64,000 nucleotides of DNA from contig NZ_BJXA01000008.1 of the NCBI RefSeq assembly GCF_007990755.1, forward strand, positions 111,059 to 175,058, in the 5' to 3' direction. The DNA comes from Nocardia ninae NBRC 108245 (GTDB lineage Bacteria; Actinomycetota; Actinomycetes; Mycobacteriales; Mycobacteriaceae). Below, one piece after another: positions 49,101 to 54,396 of the stretch (the stretch's first letter is position 1; every line of letters starts with the position of its first letter). Both the position numbers and the translations under genes were made by a program. A model generated the notes under the pieces. That model did not search any database. It was not told the DNA's origin and worked only from the letters and a program-made list of their open reading frames with translations.

Positions 49101-52100
49101 CCATCTTCCAGCACAGCAGGCCGCGGCGCACGGTGCTGGAAGACCTGGCCGAGCGTCTGGACGTGCCGCTGTCCGAACTCGGCCCGGATCCACGGCAACT
49201 GGCCGAGACGATGCGGCAGCAACGAGGCATCGAGGATGACACCGATCCCGACCGGCAGAGCATGCTCGACGAGCTCGAGGCTGCCGCGATCGATGTGATC
49301 AGGTCCGACACCGCGATGACTCGTCTGCAGGAGCAGATGACGCAGCTCACCGAGCGGTGGCACGAGGTGGTCGAGTGGCGCGACACCCTGCGCGCCGAGG
49401 GCGGACGGATGGCGACCGACCGGGTGGGCATCATCGACGGCGAGCCGCCGCGGATCGTCGTCTTCGGTCAGCAGCCCGAGTCGGCGCGTCCGCATGCCCT
49501 GCACGATGCCGCGCTCGAACACGCGATACGCACGAGTTCCTCGATCGCGCAGGCGATGTTGCGGCATCCGCGGATCGAATACCGGCAGACCACCCCCGGC
49601 GGAGAAACGGTGGTCCACCCGGGTCCGCCGCTGGAGCACATGGCGACGGGCTGGATCAACGGCGACCCCGGTGTCCTGGCGGTCCGCTGGCGCGACGGTG
49701 AGGGCAACTGGCGTTGGGTCGATCCGACCCGGCCCGACTGGTCGGTCAATGTCGGCGAGGACGGCAAGCTGCGCCGGGGCGCCGACCTGGAGAGCTACGA
49801 CCCGGGTGACCCGGATTGGTGGGCCGGCCTCGCCGACTACATCAATGATCTGGCAACGCCTTTCGCCGATATCCCGCCCGGGCAGATGGCGAAGAACATG
49901 CTGCCGATGAACCCGATGAACGTCCCGGTGAAGTACTTCCAGGGCGACATACCGGACGATGCGCTCGTCAACGTGCATATCGGCTCGGATTTCTATGCCA
50001 TCCAACGGGATATCCGCACGCTGCTCGCGGCGATCGACCATCCCGCCGTCCGGAAATGGATCCAGCGGCATCCGGCGATCGGGGATTGGGTCAAGGCGCG
50101 GCCGTGGCTGCAGAAGCTGCCGCCGTTCGGCACGGTGTGGTCCGGCTTCGACTGGCACAAGCCGCCGGAGACCAACATTCAGCCGATGTTCCGTGACTGG
50201 GAGGCGAGCGAGCACTCCCGCCACGACCTACACGTGGAGATCCCCGAGTGGTTGCAGCAGGTCTTCGCGCGGGAGGCTGCCGAATGGCAGCGGGTCCAGG
50301 ACTGGGCCGACGGTGAATACGATCGCTTCCGCGCCGACGATCAGCTGGCCGACAAGATCGCCGATCAGTTGGCGCGCTACGGCGAGAACCAGCAGGCGGC
50401 CGCCGCGCGCAAGGTCATCGACCTGGTGCGCAAGGAGTTGGTGGACGCGCACCGCGGCATCGACCCGACCCGGCCCGACGTCGCCGAGCAACTGAACCGG
50501 GTCGACCGGCAGATCGAAGACCTGGCCGAGCGCACGCTCGCCATGTTCGACAGCAACGACCCGATCGCGGTGCGCGACACCATCGCCGACATTCGCAACC
50601 TGCTGGTCGATGCCCAGAACGCCGGGCGCATCACGGACGAACAGATCGATGAGATAGCGCGGGAGCTGGCGCCGAACATGTGGCACGACGCCACCGCCGA
50701 CCGCGCCGTGCCGCCGCCGCACTTCACCAGGGAACAGATCCAGCAGATCCTCGATCACCTGATGAAAGACGAACACCTGGTCACCGATTACGCCGACCCC
50801 AGCGGCAGAGTGGTGCGCAGGCGAATGGATCAGCTGGCCGATGTCGCCGAGGCGATCAACCGCCTCGTGGCAGGCGAGCCGCTGAAGCAGGACATCGTGC
50901 TGCTGTACGACGCGCTGGCCGAATCGGAGTTCCTGCGTGACCCGGAGAATTGGAAGAAGACCTGGCACGACGCGAACACGCACGCGGTCGCTCTCGGCTT
51001 CCACTGGGACGCGGACCGTCCGCCACTGACCGGCTGGCGCAAAGACATTCCCTACGCCGCCACCCCGCTGCCCGAGACGACGCCGTTCCTGCCGCGCGAT
51101 CGCTACCAGCTCGCATTGTCCGAGGCGCGCGCCGTTTTGGACGCACGCACCGACGCGCTGCTCGCACTGGAACAGAGTTTGGGGATCGATCCCGCCTGGC
51201 TGTTCGGCTCCTCGGAGCCGATCGACACTCGATTGGCGCAGCTGCGAGCGGAACAGCCGGACGCGGACGCCGCACGCCGGGTGGACGATCTGGCGCGAGC
51301 CTTCCACGAGTTCGAGGACGCCGCCGCGGAGGTGCGGCGCCACGAGGAGAACCTCGATCGCCACGACACCGAGCTCGATCGGGCACGGGCACTGGAGCGC
51401 AGTGGACAGCACGAACTGTCCGGCCCGGTGACGGAGACGCCGCAGGGCGATCGACCCGAGGCCGCCCCGTCCCGGCCCGAAGCCGCCGCGTCGCGGGACG
51501 GTGACGTGCACCCCGATCCCGATGCCGACGTACGCCGGGAAGTGGCGGAACTGCGGGAGCGGCTGGAACTGGAGGTGGTGCAGGCCCAGGATCGGCTCGA
51601 TCGGGCCGAGGCCGAGCGCCGTGCGGCCGCCGAGAGTTTGTCCATGACGATCGAGCCGCACGAACTGCGCTCCGAGCCCGAGATCGAAACGCGCGCAGAA
51701 GAATTGCGGTCGCGCACGTTGGAAGTCAACGAGCAGCAGGCCCGGCTGGACAAGGTCGCCGAGCTCGAGCGGGCGGCTAAGGACTACCTGGCCGCCGAGG
51801 CCGAGGTGGCGCGCATCGAAGAGGAGCTCGGACACGCGGAGACTCGCGCCGAGGAGCTGACACCCTCCGATCCGAGCACCGGGGATCGGACACGTCCGGG
51901 CGAGCAGAACGCCAACCCGCAGGAAGCACTGGGTGATTCGGAGTCGACCCGCCGCCGGCCTCGTGGATCGGACGAGGGTGGCTCGGATCGCGATCGCGCT
52001 GAGAGCGATGCCGAGGGTGCGGAGCCGTCGGGTGATTCGGGCTCGGGTCAGCATCGGGACCGGGGGACCGACGACGATGATTCCGACGGGGCGGACCGGG

Positions 52101-53308
52101 ACCGCACGCCGGGTGCCGACCTGAAGCCGCCGGTGTTCCGTTCGCACATACCGCATCCGCCGCACGAGTTCGAGCTCGACTTCCCGCCGCCGGTGGTATC
52201 GCCGCTGCCACCGACCGCCCCGATGCCGGACCTGCCGGAGCACAAGGAGCCGCCGCGGCCACCCGTGCCACCGCAGCCCCCGACGACACCGGTTCCGCCT
52301 CGACGTCCGTCACCGACACCGACACCGACGCCGACACCGACGGACATTCCGGTAATGCCGCGACCCACCACGCCGCCGACGACGCCGCCGACAACGACGC
52401 CGCCGACGACGCCGCCGACGACGCCGCCGCCGACCACACCGCCGACGCCGCCGCCGACGACGCCTCCCACCACGCCGCCGCCGACGCCGCCGACGACGCC
52501 TCCCACCACGCCGCCGACAACGCCTCCCACCACGCCGCCGACAACGCCCCCGACGACACCGCCGACAACCCCCCCGACGTCTCCGGATCCCTCGCAGTCG
52601 CCGACGCAACCCCCGACTGAGCCGGCCCCAACGACATCCCCATCTCCGGTGCAGGCGAACCTTTCCCCGTACCCGGGTGAGCCCGGCAGCTCCCGACTCC
52701 CCGGCCAGCCGTCGCAGCCGAGCCATCCCGGTCAGTCCGGGCAGAACGGCCCGCCACTGCACTTGGCGCAGGCCAACGGTTCTCCCACCGGCGACCCGGA
52801 GCAGCAGCCGATGCTGCCCCCGATGGTCCCGCCGATGATGCCGCCGATGGCGGGCCCGTCAGCGGGCGGCGCGGGCGGGCGCGAGGGTGAGCGTCGCCGC
52901 TGGCCCGATGAGAACCCGGTGCGCAGTACCCAAATCGTCATCCAGCCACTCGACGGCGGCCGCCTGGCGACCTTCGATCCGGAGACAGGATCCTTGCGCG
53001 CCGCAGCAGGAGCCACCGGCCCGGTGGGCGGCGTCCTGGGCTACTTCGGCGAGGTCCTGGCCGTGTTCTACCGCAAGGCGGGCCGTCTGACATTGCGCCT
53101 GGGCCCCAACGAGTTCGACCTCGATGCCCCGGCCGTCGACGTCGGCTGGGCGCAATTGGGTCCACAACAGGCCCGGTTCCTGGTGCGCGTCGAGGGGGAA
53201 CTCATCGTCGACTTCCCCTATCCGATCAATGGGAGCGGTACCGACTTCGGCTTGCTGATCCGTGACATATTGGCCGACCCGCGACAATGTGTCGGTGTCT
53301 TCAACTGA
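34130..53308 (+). CDS. Colossal multi-domain CpnT-like effector (6392 residues)
   Basis: One unbroken frame of 19.2 kb, about 690 kDa by a rough 108 Da per residue. Domains by residue: 1-320 CpnT-like N-terminus as in the first giant; 320-870 low complexity; papain-fold C881/H963/D978; PD-(D/E)xK nuclease with P1242-D1243 and E1265-A-K1267; second papain fold C1418/H1497/D1512; nucleotidyltransferase with G1650-S1651 and DSDLD at 1667-1671; zinc deaminase H1965-A-E1967 and C2011-x2-C2014; zinc peptidase HEYGH at 2297-2301 with E2373; unknown module A about 2640-3685; linkers; DRxxxN kinase-like fold with K4484, D4565-N4570, D4583; module B about 4733-5764; RSHIPHPP near 6003; Thr/Pro repeats; shared C-terminal domain from 6264. 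It is preceded by a secretion partner and a YbaB protein. ESX export and toxicity are inferred. Confidence 0.85.
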   Translation: MADFWDGVVDVLGWVAGSDWPEGSESGMRALGGDWHAAAEAIRGIEADITAAKNAALAAYPAGVARDEIAGVFDKLWNGTGATKEQENQNLKKMAEFFDGIGDSAEQVGDEIEYAKWMMASSLGLLAIELAAAWLFPPTAPAVQVGLIAATRFGIRLIAQRVMAAISRALGRMLTAGFAKFVMKHVAIDLALGTMQDLGIQQMQVWQGHRKQGVDWGQVGMTALSSGLGGAAAGPVGDRLGQALQGKMRPFFAGAVTGMAAGTVGAVAGAIPQFAMDVYKNGWDSAFSNLDPRMFTAGISNGAMSGGNKALANGYFSSSPNWGGGVRVDPIGVPRVGSLGTLEPTGVGAGTNAPGVQPAGANGLGTNGSGGSQVGGSQGSGSSRAGGDGTGTGGSNGRSSSAGDNSTRNSGGTDDGSSSRTSTGDGSSPRSSAADAPTSQSSNDGSASRSDGAQSRGDSGAQQHDGGAQQRESGSDSGAQQRDSGGSSENRGADGGRQEGGSESRAGVAPEHAAGADQSSTTAGDHGGSANDRGAGESGTNGTDRGVAPQQHAGGDVGAPPPESRQTGPQQNSLTSDPARTGGDGSQPRSGVPGEARPHTSGAEPARSTDPGRSADPARAQSGAEPRTGDSRASSPETRQGGDRPRVDSRAGVAETNPRAADRGSSPGIRAESGGSEAPRTPERSTGAAGEHAKVRAESPDGPTAVRPEAGVPRHEAGAPRPEAGAPRQETGAPRPDDAAPRPDDVAPRPDDNAPRSEDGVQRPEDAAPQPDRSRSGEAPRTGRDPGLLAEGDARPRDESSAPRSDEDPATRPDDADSDRRRGSDDPALVPLLVGPDGSAPPARHPGGDAPRADGSPRPEGDTDSGETPRPRGDDDLRGKCGLLSVVDLIRRFGAENFRLPTRTIGVDGMTAGELVAAAGGSLREFRGADAIANRLMSLGEGATALVVDVYSGPADRHGVGAHAYLMVHENGQIVIRDATLTGDEGGAPTRDVSRSLAILFNGDGTPIDPVPSHVRDELMAGGDHPVDPVRIGQQPAGQQFYRGSDAQWHHPADPDNTWRDGRFRLHDYRTGQFIEDHLSTNKFTFLADQGPASPYHPTQPMTLTDSLLQDQLHDLSQQRLDLQTERDGVADDLVKRLIPEFSKYGLSEIPELKASKLDDVISDLKDQIRNDSELSSAEKVAKLALLRDLQATAENYNDLGPRMVQVSKDLGELGARAWGLDRALHPDAVNLTDFPGAKDGPDLVDLAVLVPDPDGGPPKLVIIEAKGVGSGLGGANTVDGRAQQGSPEYLRRTLAMDANLKTILTETPEALRARGIDLDSPAGRDLLKAREELLKAHHDGTLKIEYHKVHVDIHGKIKVSEFGLNPSDRAAVRMDTIGEIQSDHTPAQPASPDNGGGPHPRSPDDQTSQPDDRRGRCGEDSLIDLRDRHGDQIWLPERTIGPDGMTSRELEALAGGELRPTDHDTVRQRLLELGDGSSALIVDTYASRDEYGVGAHAYEMLNVGGDIIIRDIGAGLDNHSYPPRTPQEVRGTRAIVLGGPEGRPDHPISHADRIRMLEAEANAAASGDRVGRPVDGRQHDGTGSPRHELTDTSPPADTDEPNRVDDGRRDTGLPDVEVIGEPGPGVTPEMLDAARRSVAETGEPLVIFGSRQTGISEKSGAPFHADSDLDVAATTPEGLMKLVDVHEGQSPIPKVKDVAGIFSEQQAREKGYLVIKPAEVAPVDAGSTNDRGSKDPGAQEDSGARPRPSDENGSSDRGPKDPGTATADRESGTRPRPSEEPAGNENGPQRDPDQHRDDALSYDDHLSNSDEPPRPAPSSFIIPDNGGPLPEPSVQSHPLGTLDESRVTRDADTGLITHVDAEPVDDFVRRLGAERADAYRQAATDKVLSRNAQGACMSVGIDRETGRVYEAANGKRSDVIAEADLHPTLVDNLRRMESQLYSQDADPNVPATEKYPHPDDPLGHAEVKATNQMLWDRRAAGLSDDHSAMAALLHAPQFPFGGRAGDAPFCANCHHMLAGAESATDRHTKYPPADATLQSSLDRAARDGAGPSKTSETPPVGEVDGGRAREVDPNTSRPQKDSAAEPRPRPAAEESGPRPVDPTRPQEVSASESRPRPAADDPAKMSTDHLARDRESASQLTPRDPAAPLDVTDGADRPDGGQPESSIVDKWTPMDATQVGEELAKDTGLLVYGFDQPGVDPAVAREIARGVVEMRTKYPHVALGSVGIGPFRHRTLAQVMPAINPETGARYAQSIKISRDFVGSLDTFRQEVQLGVNKGRFDQALTNRPVFQMILHEYGHVVDFHGQRASLRPIDPSDPHSLTYVDKVLQDHYKQLAAQDPTLPNTKAGYDNWLSQLSRYSFDVNGVFNPGEAVADAFRDVELNGDRASEPAQVMHKLLTDLAELGPDALAPRLPSAEAGPPADGARPQRIPVPEGAPHPAADAPARMAADRPRDPDAAGDDSGGRRETTDEWSARMRAETAEWRARMAAEHAVEMRRIADIEPVDWASQMRADHAEWTAQMLAMRAEFSRDIADGVLPRAAEPSSDAADEPIGVRPEGGNKPEPSSEVPHPGDVKVWPRENSAPAPEPEAAGAGGGKKPPESPQPVGDPGEEGANNGRRPGEDPTPAEGTPRPEDTIEARQAALNAERDRMVAERDALLQQRNELAGRLGVSSAADWIALHPDLLQRTLEELRGRTMEVREEMPRELARIDQLEQLVNQVADKNADIARIDSELARLAAEREAAIRRETPTAEYDRLLEERRELARERESARVKRDELADRLGIRELSGDAFERRMLELYDEARTRRTRIPGTLDSPEQFVRERVSGADVEQHNRTVRRLVDAVAEFNRLDAAVADTDARLAQLHDAGIGRDRPSADDLTGDLDRMAREHAEILRDIEARRSLMADLARSLGIPESDLGPQRHQLEETLRDQRNRITDNTDASVERHRLLDALHDAARDVLAADNAAGRLQDEMARVTGLWRDLIVAEGGKMGRMVNDRVGIIFGERPRIIVFGPRAEFDNPRAGHDRDLAHAILTEPVVAHAMMRQPRIEYRQVVTEPDGSWQQVPMRGPAMERIATGWIDGDPGLLLVRWQDASGQWHAVDPTKAEWRGEVGRKPKDEKDPGDPDWWGGLGDFGNDLATPFADIPPGQIARNMLPMNPIGATITYFEGGIPPEDIATVHAGSDFYAVQRNLRTLLDVVKVPMVRDWIHRHPAIGDWIKARPWLQRLPPFSTQWSSVQWHRPPETNIQPMVRRWDADEHSNNPQRAEIAEWLQRAIDRDVANWRKVQEWADEEYDKFRRDDQLADRMVEPLNEYREQQRRVGAQELVDRIRKELVDSHEGVDLGRPDVDRQLAMIDQAIDLIARDAFDKFPTDDPAEVRNTVADIRKRLLKIRNVGPITDADITRIVDELTPGMRPLLPKIEDHAKPDPFPRGSTVEGEQTPPRPEYPEFTRDQVQQIINHLMHDEHLARDYADPDARLVWVRMDQLADVAEAITRIVDGKPRPEDVVLMLDALAESNFLRDPANEDATWHEANAHAIAEGFHWDANRPPLTGPRAGIPYAPEPLSTPESLTTPEPFLPRDRYELELAKARVRWEATTAALFAAAQAARADPDALFGADDPAAHLADLRAQQPDADGQRRIDELTRALEAFDDAGAEVTRLEQRLEQHDADRARARAVARGGVPELPAVQAETNALPEAPAPQETSAQQQRAAEADAQQRRDEINRLEREKAEALRVRDEAEEQLRQARDQAEAEDAFERQRHAVRDAAELDRLLTEQLRDGALLEAGAQPIAEVPQVGVIPGDPRQVAVVVRGESADPTTLIDRAVALHPDLADLVGPNRDNAIVFRLVPGEDGRTQVHRNDPPDAPPLAAPRPEPDAPSDGGAAKKPPTGEAPQPGDGPSTPAPKETAAPSKPGEEPGAQAQKPVGEANTPSGEVSKPVGEAKKPVSEPNVPAGEANKPAGTAGKPVAEAGRPVAEAPEPSTDSGAKKPPQPPASGEEGNTSHSHTPEGAVQPGDPGSNRPPAGAQPGQWSTVGDPRPYDPTTRTPEFEGLVDRITASADTGRQLLDQARAMLRALGADPDGLDPHALEQQARDVLNSAKSRAEELQNRAHVPSEEMVQYFDDLRAAQQHYADSARATVAVSRALNQYHESVRATHDLRAEAAAVIARDVLATEGQPLPGSDGVAILPGDPQRVLVASPFRDPEHVIGADLRETLAQQGVEVIYRQVLVDDQGQVSIVDLVPPSGPDPQGGTNPQTPPPAPGSGTPGQPGGTPARPGGGTPGQPGGASAPHGSATPQQPSATPQQPSATPARTGGGTPEQPSGTSARPGVGTPARPVGEAPPRAGEPNDVTGTNKPGEGSRTDNVSAPGEVKAATPEEPAQPVADGAGGGKKPPQPPTAPPAGDPGDDGAHRPPDRSSADRPSTSSPDAAAIARAVARVEAAPTSGERLQVQVLSEGALLMAERVELITLDDGTQLIRKTLSNPRHADAEVLAALVGRAVGANVPHIVRVSDNMIYMQVMPGDWASALHPGAWSPQQTGLTETPGGVRLGLLDVLIRMPDRGMTNWLVTPDGLISGIDHSLAFGNGKRPDAETSSGFAHHFFERGPDGTLHWRQHDLSAAELAEIRRRIEALAPEFAQHPDWHQSVLDRLTTIEQNARPDSDPPQPGSPSAGPDKPGGTGPQRPGGPHDTSPGGAENGRGTPSPEGSSDPAGTPRPEGPPQPDPAAVRAADDAERRAELIEARDVAIRDHEVALRRRNELAEFLGVDPADDWAALRPGDTLADTLRQLNHHRIDGPERLPHDMIRVKELERLSNRVPEAAATIERLNAELAALDAEDTGPRETREAEYDRLLDERAERARDREAARATRDDLAARLNVTDLTGDAFDRRVLELHNEARTKTVRVRGNLDSPGRVAHEPVAGPEREMRERTIRRMVQAVEEFNRLDQVVDGIDTRLNELHRENVNRDRPLADNVVAALDRLAREQAAIFQHSRPRRTVLEDLAERLDVPLSELGPDPRQLAETMRQQRGIEDDTDPDRQSMLDELEAAAIDVIRSDTAMTRLQEQMTQLTERWHEVVEWRDTLRAEGGRMATDRVGIIDGEPPRIVVFGQQPESARPHALHDAALEHAIRTSSSIAQAMLRHPRIEYRQTTPGGETVVHPGPPLEHMATGWINGDPGVLAVRWRDGEGNWRWVDPTRPDWSVNVGEDGKLRRGADLESYDPGDPDWWAGLADYINDLATPFADIPPGQMAKNMLPMNPMNVPVKYFQGDIPDDALVNVHIGSDFYAIQRDIRTLLAAIDHPAVRKWIQRHPAIGDWVKARPWLQKLPPFGTVWSGFDWHKPPETNIQPMFRDWEASEHSRHDLHVEIPEWLQQVFAREAAEWQRVQDWADGEYDRFRADDQLADKIADQLARYGENQQAAAARKVIDLVRKELVDAHRGIDPTRPDVAEQLNRVDRQIEDLAERTLAMFDSNDPIAVRDTIADIRNLLVDAQNAGRITDEQIDEIARELAPNMWHDATADRAVPPPHFTREQIQQILDHLMKDEHLVTDYADPSGRVVRRRMDQLADVAEAINRLVAGEPLKQDIVLLYDALAESEFLRDPENWKKTWHDANTHAVALGFHWDADRPPLTGWRKDIPYAATPLPETTPFLPRDRYQLALSEARAVLDARTDALLALEQSLGIDPAWLFGSSEPIDTRLAQLRAEQPDADAARRVDDLARAFHEFEDAAAEVRRHEENLDRHDTELDRARALERSGQHELSGPVTETPQGDRPEAAPSRPEAAASRDGDVHPDPDADVRREVAELRERLELEVVQAQDRLDRAEAERRAAAESLSMTIEPHELRSEPEIETRAEELRSRTLEVNEQQARLDKVAELERAAKDYLAAEAEVARIEEELGHAETRAEELTPSDPSTGDRTRPGEQNANPQEALGDSESTRRRPRGSDEGGSDRDRAESDAEGAEPSGDSGSGQHRDRGTDDDDSDGADRDRTPGADLKPPVFRSHIPHPPHEFELDFPPPVVSPLPPTAPMPDLPEHKEPPRPPVPPQPPTTPVPPRRPSPTPTPTPTPTDIPVMPRPTTPPTTPPTTTPPTTPPTTPPPTTPPTPPPTTPPTTPPPTPPTTPPTTPPTTPPTTPPTTPPTTPPTTPPTSPDPSQSPTQPPTEPAPTTSPSPVQANLSPYPGEPGSSRLPGQPSQPSHPGQSGQNGPPLHLAQANGSPTGDPEQQPMLPPMVPPMMPPMAGPSAGGAGGREGERRRWPDENPVRSTQIVIQPLDGGRLATFDPETGSLRAAAGATGPVGGVLGYFGEVLAVFYRKAGRLTLRLGPNEFDLDAPAVDVGWAQLGPQQARFLVRVEGELIVDFPYPINGSGTDFGLLIRDILADPRQCVGVFN
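36241..36445 (+). repeat. Eight-residue Pro/Asp repeats in the second giant
   Basis: A run of units such as GAPRPEA, GAPRQET, GAPRPDDA, APRPDDV and APRPDDN repeats with a 24-bp period, with drift between copies. It is a flexible linker between the N-terminal domain and the first papain-fold domain. Confidence 0.8.
42040..45180 (+). repeat. Module A: first copy of an unknown domain block of about 1045 residues
   Basis: Starts with coiled-coil heptads (RQAALNAERDRMVAERDALL) and contains a central core DPGDPDWWGGLGDF, then NDLATPFADIPPGQIARNML and HPAIGDWIKARPWLQRLPPF. A C-terminal part has WHEANAHAIAEGFHWDANRP. The same order of elements recurs at 48325-51420. No known domain is recognised. 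Confidence 0.9.
48325..51420 (+). repeat. Module B: second copy of the unknown domain block of about 1030 residues
   Basis: It follows module A element by element: DPGDPDWWAGLADYINDLAT, ADIPPGQMAKNMLPMNPMN, HPAIGDWVKARPWLQKLPPF, then WHDANTHAVALGFHWDADRP. The core is clearly homologous, roughly two thirds identical by eye, while the coiled-coil flanks are more diverged. It is therefore an old internal duplication and not an assembly error. Confidence 0.9.
52300..52600 (+). repeat. Thr/Pro simple-sequence repeats near the C-terminus of the second giant
   Basis: Runs of CCGACGACG and CCTCCCACC-type units code for PTPTPTPTP and then many PTTPP steps. It is the counterpart of the Pro-rich repeat region of the first giant and sits between RSHIPHPP and the C-terminal domain. 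Length may vary between strains. Confidence 0.9.
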
Positions 53309-53323
53309 TCGTGAGGAGGAATC

Positions 53324-53590
53324 ATGCTCTTGGACCATCCGACCGAAGATGAACTGTGGCAAAGCTTCGCCACGGCGCTCGCCGCGGCCCGCAGTGGGAG
53401 TGGAGTCTCCTCGGACAATGGTCTCGACCTCCGCACCGTCAACGCGCTGTGGGAGATCGTCGATGCCTATCCGAACATCCATGAGGAGCTGATCGCCGCC
53501 GCGCATGCCGCCTTCGCGGGCCAGCTGGACGGCTCCAACGCGGCGGCACGGCAGGCCGCGATCAATCGTGCGTTCGAGCAGAACCAGTGA
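53324..53590 (+). CDS. Small acidic hypothetical protein, candidate immunity protein
   Basis: 88 residues from an ATG with a strong GAGGAGGA ribosome-binding site, 15 bp after the second giant's stop. It starts MLLDHPTEDELWQSFATALA and is helical and acidic. I do not recognise a family. The tight spacing and small size point to an immunity protein or cofactor for the giant. Confidence 0.6.
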   Translation: MLLDHPTEDELWQSFATALAAARSGSGVSSDNGLDLRTVNALWEIVDAYPNIHEELIAAAHAAFAGQLDGSNAAARQAAINRAFEQNQ

Positions 53591-53665
53591 GTGCGGTCGA
53601 ACGAATCCTGGGCGCTAGGGTGAGCGGGGAATTGTCGTCTGCTGATCGTCGCCGGGGAGGTTGAC

Positions 53666-54052
53666 ATGCCGGACCTGAAACCGGTTGGCATATATCGCGA
53701 AATGTACAAGCGGGGGCACGACGATCTCCCCTCGATCCACGAGACGCCCACCGACCAGCAACTCGATGACCGCGACCGGATTCTCGAGTATCTGCGCAAA
53801 GCCCCCGAGGTCTTCGACGTCATGGAGGCCGTACCCAACCTGGTCACCGGCGAAGGCTGGATCCCGGGCGGCTCCTCACTGCACTCCGACGGGGAGTGGA
53901 TCTGGCGCACCGACTCCATCGAGTACCTGACCGCCAGCCCCCTCGCCATCCCGGACGAATTCGTCCAGCACGTCCGTGCCAACAACTACACCCCGCCGGA
54001 CTACGACCTCCTCGACGCCTCGTTCCGCGAGGCGTACCTGCGCTACTTCTGA
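53666..54052 (+). CDS. Hypothetical protein, candidate immunity protein
   Basis: 128 residues with GGGGAGG upstream of the ATG. It contains GEGWIPGGSSLHSDGEWIWR, then TDSIEYLTASPLAIPDEF and a C-terminal FREAYLRYF. The W-rich middle and the layout recall immunity proteins found after polymorphic toxins in Nocardia and Streptomyces, but I cannot name a family with certainty. It is the last gene before a 344-bp gap leading to the ESX block. Confidence 0.6.
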   Translation: MPDLKPVGIYREMYKRGHDDLPSIHETPTDQQLDDRDRILEYLRKAPEVFDVMEAVPNLVTGEGWIPGGSSLHSDGEWIWRTDSIEYLTASPLAIPDEFVQHVRANNYTPPDYDLLDASFREAYLRYF

Positions 54053-54396
54053 TCGCTGACGCATCCTTGCCCATCGAGCACCTGGCAGTGACCAAGATCG
54101 GCCGCAGCGCTGGAACCAGAGGTTTACTCGCTGGTCATCGCACTATCGCTGCAAGCGTGCCACCAGGATTCGGGTCTGTACATGCGGGCCTGACACTAGT
54201 ACTCATAGAATCGTTGGCACGCTGTGAGTACTGGCTGCGCCAGTGACGTGCGAGGCGCAGGGTTTCAGCAGCGCAGCCATGAGGAGGGCCAGTAGCGGAT
54301 GAGGGATCCAGCGCAAGAGCGTGGTTCGGTGCCGAGGGCAGGCGGGAAGCCTGCCGTCGTCGCGTTCGGAACTTCGAGCTAGCAGGAGCGTGAACC
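54053..54396 (+). other. 344-bp intergenic region with several hairpins before the ESX block
   Basis: No gene is supported. AGTACTCA at 54198-54205 pairs with TGAGTACT at 54225-54232, overlapping ACTGGC-TGC-GCCAGT at 54230-54244, so two alternative folds are possible. GGCAGGC-GGGAA-GCCTGCC at 54337-54355 is a further hairpin 41 bp before the next start. One may terminate the giant's operon and the last may be a leader structure. Confidence 0.5.

Noticed and set aside
36125-50224. Very long minus-strand open frames opposite the second giant (over 1000 codons each at 36125-39643, 39797-45427 and 45623-50224)
   Set aside because: They are shadows of the high-GC coding strand. They have unnatural Arg/Gly/Asp/Val/Leu-rich composition, no recognisable domains and no ribosome-binding sites, while the plus frame shows clear domain motifs throughout.
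34130-53308. Assembly artefact making one giant frame from duplicated sequence
   Set aside because: Modules A and B are diverged at protein and DNA level, and the frame is continuous with sensible composition, so a collapsed or duplicated assembly is unlikely.
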